This document shows, in pieces, positions 60,982 to 64,000 of a stretch of 64,000 bases of DNA. The stretch comes from an uncultured Oscillospiraceae bacterium. Lineage in GTDB: Bacteria; Bacillota; Clostridia; Oscillospirales; Oscillospiraceae. The position numbers and the translations under genes were made by a program. The notes below the pieces were generated by a model, which did not search any database, was not told the DNA's origin, and saw only the letters and a program-made list of their open reading frames with translations. Positions within the stretch are counted from its first letter, which is position 1. Every line of letters begins with the position of its first letter. The stretch is taken from contig CANQFT010000001.1 in assembly GCA_947599925.1 (NCBI GenBank), positions 1 through 64,000 of the forward strand, in the 5' to 3' direction.

Positions 60982-62411
60982 ACGAACGCCTCTCTTTCCG
61001 CTAAGATGTCCCCAAGCCGTTCCAGGTATTCCTTGGGGTATTTTGGGTTGGTGTGGCGGGTGACGCCGCCGCTTTTCCGGTCCACCAGCTTGGTGACGCC
61101 GCCGGAGCCCAGGGCCAGCACGCTGCCCAGCTCCTCCATCATCACGATGTTGTAAAAGCTGGCCCGGTCCCGCCGGGTCCAACCCAGATTCTCCATGGCC
61201 CCGGTCATATACTTCTGCCGGTAGAGGTAGTAGGGCCGGTAGCCCGCCGCGGGCAGGGTCTGGGCGGCGTAGGCCAGCATGGCGGCCACCTCTTGGGCCG
61301 AGGGGAGCCGCTGGGGGTTGGCCAGAAGGCCCGCCCCGTGCTTCAGCGCCAGGGTGTGGACGGTGATCTCCTCCGGCGCCAGGGTCACGATCTCGTCCAG
61401 CGTGGCCCGAAAGCCCGCCTCGCTGTCCTGGGGCAGTCCGGCGATGAGGTCGGTGTTGACGGCGTCAAACCCCACCTGCCGGGCCAGGGCGTAAGCCTCC
61501 CTGAACTGTCCGGCGGTGTGCGCCCGGCCCATGGCCTGCAAGACCTGGTCGGAGAGGGTCTGGGGGTTCACCGAGATCCGGCCCACCCCGTGGCCTTTCA
61601 ACACCTCCAACTTGGAGCGGGTGATGGTGTCGGGCCGTCCGGCCTCCACGGTGAACTCCGCCAGGCCGCTCCGTCCGGGCCAGCCGTCCAGCGCGGTGAG
61701 GAGCCGGTCCAGCTGTTGGTGGGAGAGGGTGGTGGGGGTGCCGCCGCCCATGTAGACCGAGCGGGGCCGCAAGCCCTTGCGCCGCAGGTAGTCCCCGGCC
61801 CACAAGAGCTCCCGCTCCAGGGCGTCCACATAGGGCTCCACCAGGGCCAGCGCGCCCTTCACATCGTGGGAGATGAAGGAGCAATAGGCGCACCGGCTGG
61901 GGCAGAAGGGGATGCCGATGTAGACCGAGACGTCCCCAGGGGCCAGTTGGCGGTCGATCTCCCTGGCTTCCTGGGCACAGCGGATGGCCAGAATGGCCTT
62001 GTCCCGGTCCAGACCGTAGAGCCCGGTCAAAAGCTGGGCGCACTGGGGCGAGTCCGCGCCCCGCTCCAGCCATTTTCGCACCAGCTTGGCCGGACGCACC
62101 CCGCTGAGAGCGCCCCAGGCGGGCTTTCCCGTGTGCTGAATGAGGGAGCGGTAGGTGGCCATCTTCACCAGCCGCTGTTCCTGGGCAGGGCGGTCGGCGG
62201 GGATGTCCAGCCCGAACTCCCCCAGCTCCGCCTGGCCCTGAAAGCGCTGGCCGTCCACGGTAAAAACCGCCTGGGCCCGGTCGCCGGTCAAGGTCACACA
62301 GCCCTGGTTGGGGTCGGCGGGGTCGGCGGAGACCGGGTCGCCGGGCAGCAACATGGTGACCATCTGCTCCACGGCGTAGCGGTGGCCGTGGCCCTGAAAG
62401 AGCAGTCTCAT
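60966..62411 (-). CDS. hemZ: Radical SAM coproporphyrinogen III oxidase-like HemZ
   Basis: 481 residues from ATG 62411, overlapping the stop of the upstream MBL gene (ATGA). The radical SAM cluster motif CPSRCAYC lies near residue 170, followed by MGGGTPT and the HemN-like ISVNPQTLSDQVLQAMGR. The ~160-residue N-terminal extension is that of the HemZ group. Oxygen-independent coproporphyrinogen oxidase activity is the named role, although some HemN-like proteins act in haem trafficking instead. Confidence 0.9.
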   Translation of the reverse strand: MRLLFQGHGHRYAVEQMVTMLLPGDPVSADPADPNQGCVTLTGDRAQAVFTVDGQRFQGQAELGEFGLDIPADRPAQEQRLVKMATYRSLIQHTGKPAWGALSGVRPAKLVRKWLERGADSPQCAQLLTGLYGLDRDKAILAIRCAQEAREIDRQLAPGDVSVYIGIPFCPSRCAYCSFISHDVKGALALVEPYVDALERELLWAGDYLRRKGLRPRSVYMGGGTPTTLSHQQLDRLLTALDGWPGRSGLAEFTVEAGRPDTITRSKLEVLKGHGVGRISVNPQTLSDQVLQAMGRAHTAGQFREAYALARQVGFDAVNTDLIAGLPQDSEAGFRATLDEIVTLAPEEITVHTLALKHGAGLLANPQRLPSAQEVAAMLAYAAQTLPAAGYRPYYLYRQKYMTGAMENLGWTRRDRASFYNIVMMEELGSVLALGSGGVTKLVDRKSGGVTRHTNPKYPKEYLERLGDILAEREAFVWPVN

Positions 62412-63028
62412 AGGCCCAGTCCCTGGAGATAGGGGTTGCGCTGGCACTCGGCGCTCAGCGTGGTCGGGGCGTCGTGGCCGGGGTGGACGGCGTAGTCCCC
62501 GCCCAGTGCCGCCAGCCGCCTCAGCGAGCGCGTCAGGGCCTCGCCGCTGCCGCCGGGGAGGTCGGTACGGCCCACGGAGAAGCGGAACAGGGTGTCCCCG
62601 GTGAAGAGGTGTTCCCCCACTTGGAAACAGCACGAGCCCTCCGAGTGCCCCGGCGTGTGGAGCACATGGATGTGAAAGCCCGCCAGTTCCAGACAGCCCT
62701 CCTCCAACTCCCGCAGATCGTCCCACGCGCCGGCCCGCTCCATCTGGGTCGGAAGGGGGAACAGCTGGGGGTCGGAGGCCCCGGCGTCCAGATCGTGGAG
62801 GTAGACGGGCAGCAGGGGATACATCCGGCACAGCTCCGGCACGGCTCCCACATGGTCAAAGTGCCCGTGGGTCAGCAGAACGGCCTCCGGCCGCATCCCC
62901 AGGTCCCGGCAGGCCCGCTCCACACTCTGGGCGTCTCCGCCGGGGTCGATCACAAGGCCCCGCGTGCCGTTTCGCAGGAGATAGCAGTTGGCCCCAAGGG
63001 GCGGCAGGGGCAGACGGTGGATGTCCAT
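62408..63028 (-). CDS. Metallo-beta-lactamase-fold hydrolase, glyoxalase II-like
   Basis: 206 residues from ATG 63028 (GGAAG upstream; GTG 63037 is the alternative). The metal site HGHFDH is present with PGHSEG, FTGDTLF and the final His in HPGHDAPT. This set is typical of hydroxyacylglutathione-hydrolase-like proteins common in Clostridia; the thioester substrate is unknown. Overlaps hemZ by four bases. Confidence 0.9.
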   Translation of the reverse strand: MDIHRLPLPPLGANCYLLRNGTRGLVIDPGGDAQSVERACRDLGMRPEAVLLTHGHFDHVGAVPELCRMYPLLPVYLHDLDAGASDPQLFPLPTQMERAGAWDDLRELEEGCLELAGFHIHVLHTPGHSEGSCCFQVGEHLFTGDTLFRFSVGRTDLPGGSGEALTRSLRRLAALGGDYAVHPGHDAPTTLSAECQRNPYLQGLGL

Positions 63029-63066
63029 AGGGGTCACTTCCGTTTCAGAAAATTGGGCGATGCCGG

Positions 63067-63864
63067 TCAGTTGGCCGCCTCTCTGTCCCGCAGGTATACG
63101 TGCTTGGTGTGGGGATTGGAGGTGGGCCGGGCGTCGATCTCAAAGCGGTCCAGACTCTTGACCAGCTGGGTCAACTTCTGGAAGCCGTAGTTCCGGGGGT
63201 CGAAGTCGGGCTGTTGGCGCAGCAGCAGATTGCCCAGTTCCCCCATGAACGCGAAGCCGTCCTCGTCGGCGATCATGGCCAGGCTCTCGGCGATCAGGTC
63301 CACCACGGCCTGGGGAACGCCCTGGGCGGTGACGGCGGCGCCGTCATTGGCCGCCCTCCGGCGGTTTGGCCGCTCGGTGGGCTTGCTGGCGTCCCAGGCC
63401 TCGTCCGGGGTCTCTCCCGCGGCGGTGGCGGCCCGGATGACCTCGATGTAGACAAACTTGTCGCAGGCCACGATAAAGGGCTCCGGGGTCTTGCGCTCCC
63501 CCATGCCGATGACCTTTTTCCCCGCCTCTCTCAGCCGCAGGGCCAGGCGGGTGAAGTCGGAATCGCTGGACACCAGCACAAAGCCCTCGCAGGGGTTGTT
63601 GTAGAGCAGGTCCATGGCGTCGATGATCATGGCCGAGTCGGTGGCGTTTTTGCCGGTGGTGTAGCTGTACTGCTGGATGGGGGTCAGGGCGTTTTCCAGC
63701 AAAATGGGCTTCCAGGTGCCCATGTTGGCGGCGGTCCAGTCGCCGTAGATGCGCTTGATGGTGGGGGTGCCGTAGACGGCCACCTCGTTCATAATGGCCC
63801 GCATGGCGGTGCGGGGCGCGTTGTCGGCGTCGATCAATACGGCCAGACGGTCCGTTTCAGGCAT
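63067..63864 (-). CDS. NYN-domain RNase with LOTUS/OST-HTH domain
   Basis: 265 residues from ATG 63864 (AAAGGAGGCGGGCTCT upstream). The N-terminal NYN nuclease domain (about 1-140) has the acidic cluster: LIDADNAPR, YGDW, NATDSAMIIDAMDLL and SSDSDFTRLALRLRE. The C-terminal ~80 residues (LIAESLAMIADEDGFAFMGELG...) form an OST-HTH/LOTUS domain, thought to bind RNA. Probable ribonuclease of unknown target, cytoplasmic. Confidence 0.9.
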   Translation of the reverse strand: MPETDRLAVLIDADNAPRTAMRAIMNEVAVYGTPTIKRIYGDWTAANMGTWKPILLENALTPIQQYSYTTGKNATDSAMIIDAMDLLYNNPCEGFVLVSSDSDFTRLALRLREAGKKVIGMGERKTPEPFIVACDKFVYIEVIRAATAAGETPDEAWDASKPTERPNRRRAANDGAAVTAQGVPQAVVDLIAESLAMIADEDGFAFMGELGNLLLRQQPDFDPRNYGFQKLTQLVKSLDRFEIDARPTSNPHTKHVYLRDREAAN

Positions 63865-63897
63865 AGAGCCCGCCTCCTTTTGGTTTGTGGTTTCAGC

Positions 63898-64000
63898 TTA
63901 TGCTTCCCCGCGGAGAATATCTTCCACAGCCTGGAGCTGGGCCACGGTGTTGACCCCCAGCATCTCCCGCTCCGAGCAGGTGTCGCACACCCGGACCTTC
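63898..64000 (-). CDS. Partial nucleotidyltransferase, probable GlmU N-terminal type
   Basis: Only the last 34 codons lie in the window. They end MLGVNTVAQLQAVEDILRG with TAA at 63898-63900. The LGVNTxxQLxxxE motif is characteristic of the end of the N-acetylglucosamine-1-phosphate uridyltransferase domain. The protein stops there, so it seems to lack the GlmU acetyltransferase half. Identification is tentative because most of the gene is outside. Confidence 0.55.
   Translation of the reverse strand, partial: KVRVCDTCSEREMLGVNTVAQLQAVEDILRGEA

Overview
The window is high-GC DNA that looks like a Gram-positive anaerobe of the class Clostridia, most likely Oscillospiraceae-like (Flavonifractor/Lawsonibacter/Oscillibacter type). 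The grounds are strong AGGAGG ribosome sites, SLH-domain surface proteins, HemZ, lipoprotein signal peptides, LplB-type sugar ABC permeases and clostridial gene order. This placement comes from gene content and was not computed. No phage, transposase, CRISPR array or rRNA was seen.

Layout. 1-1.1 kb: a DEDDh exonuclease. 1.1-26.4 kb: a pectin attack region. It holds a Cthe_2159-like polygalacturonate-binding protein, a ClC channel of possible fluoride type, three giant secreted enzymes (LysM-bearing PL9 pectate lyase, SLH-anchored pectin methylesterase, SLH-anchored PL9 pectate lyase), a barnase-like secreted RNase lipoprotein, a MATE exporter, an orphan TRAP-type binding protein, an alpha/beta-hydrolase esterase and an intracellular pectin methylesterase. 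26.5-36.2 kb: one long operon for a carbohydrate ABC importer with two permeases, a 716-residue binding lipoprotein, two different MsmX/UgpC-like ATPases and five uncharacterised small membrane proteins. 36.2-49.1 kb: a TIM-barrel isomerase, an AraC regulator, then kduI, GH28, GH105, a kduD-like SDR, uxaB, uxaA, a MATE exporter, an eda fusion and kdgK. 49.3-54 kb: a membrane-bound XRE regulator, tRNA-Gly(GCC) with three tandem partial copies, mnmA and mnmG. 54.2-57.2 kb: a probable major S-layer protein. 57.4-64 kb: an alanine-racemase-like protein lacking its catalytic lysine coupled to dtd, then on the minus strand a housekeeping run (NYN/LOTUS protein, MBL hydrolase, hemZ, nucleoside kinase, Mrp ATPase).

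How it works together (inference from families). Surface methylesterase de-esterifies pectin and the two PL9 lyases cut it to unsaturated oligogalacturonides. The ABC system imports oligomers. The cytoplasmic methylesterase, GH28 and GH105 finish them to galacturonate and its unsaturated form. KduI/KduD and UxaB/UxaA both lead to 2-keto-3-deoxygluconate, which KdgK and Eda convert to pyruvate and glyceraldehyde-3-phosphate. The uronate isomerase UxaC is not in the window.

Between genes there is a family of composite palindromic repeats of about 70-200 bp (at least seven copies, both orientations), plus arrays of short hairpins, some carrying TATAAT boxes in their stems. The less-described items are the four-membrane-protein/two-ATPase ABC operon, the catalytically altered racemase paralogue, the Eda-VOC fusion, the tRNA-Gly 3'-fragment repeats and the repeat family.
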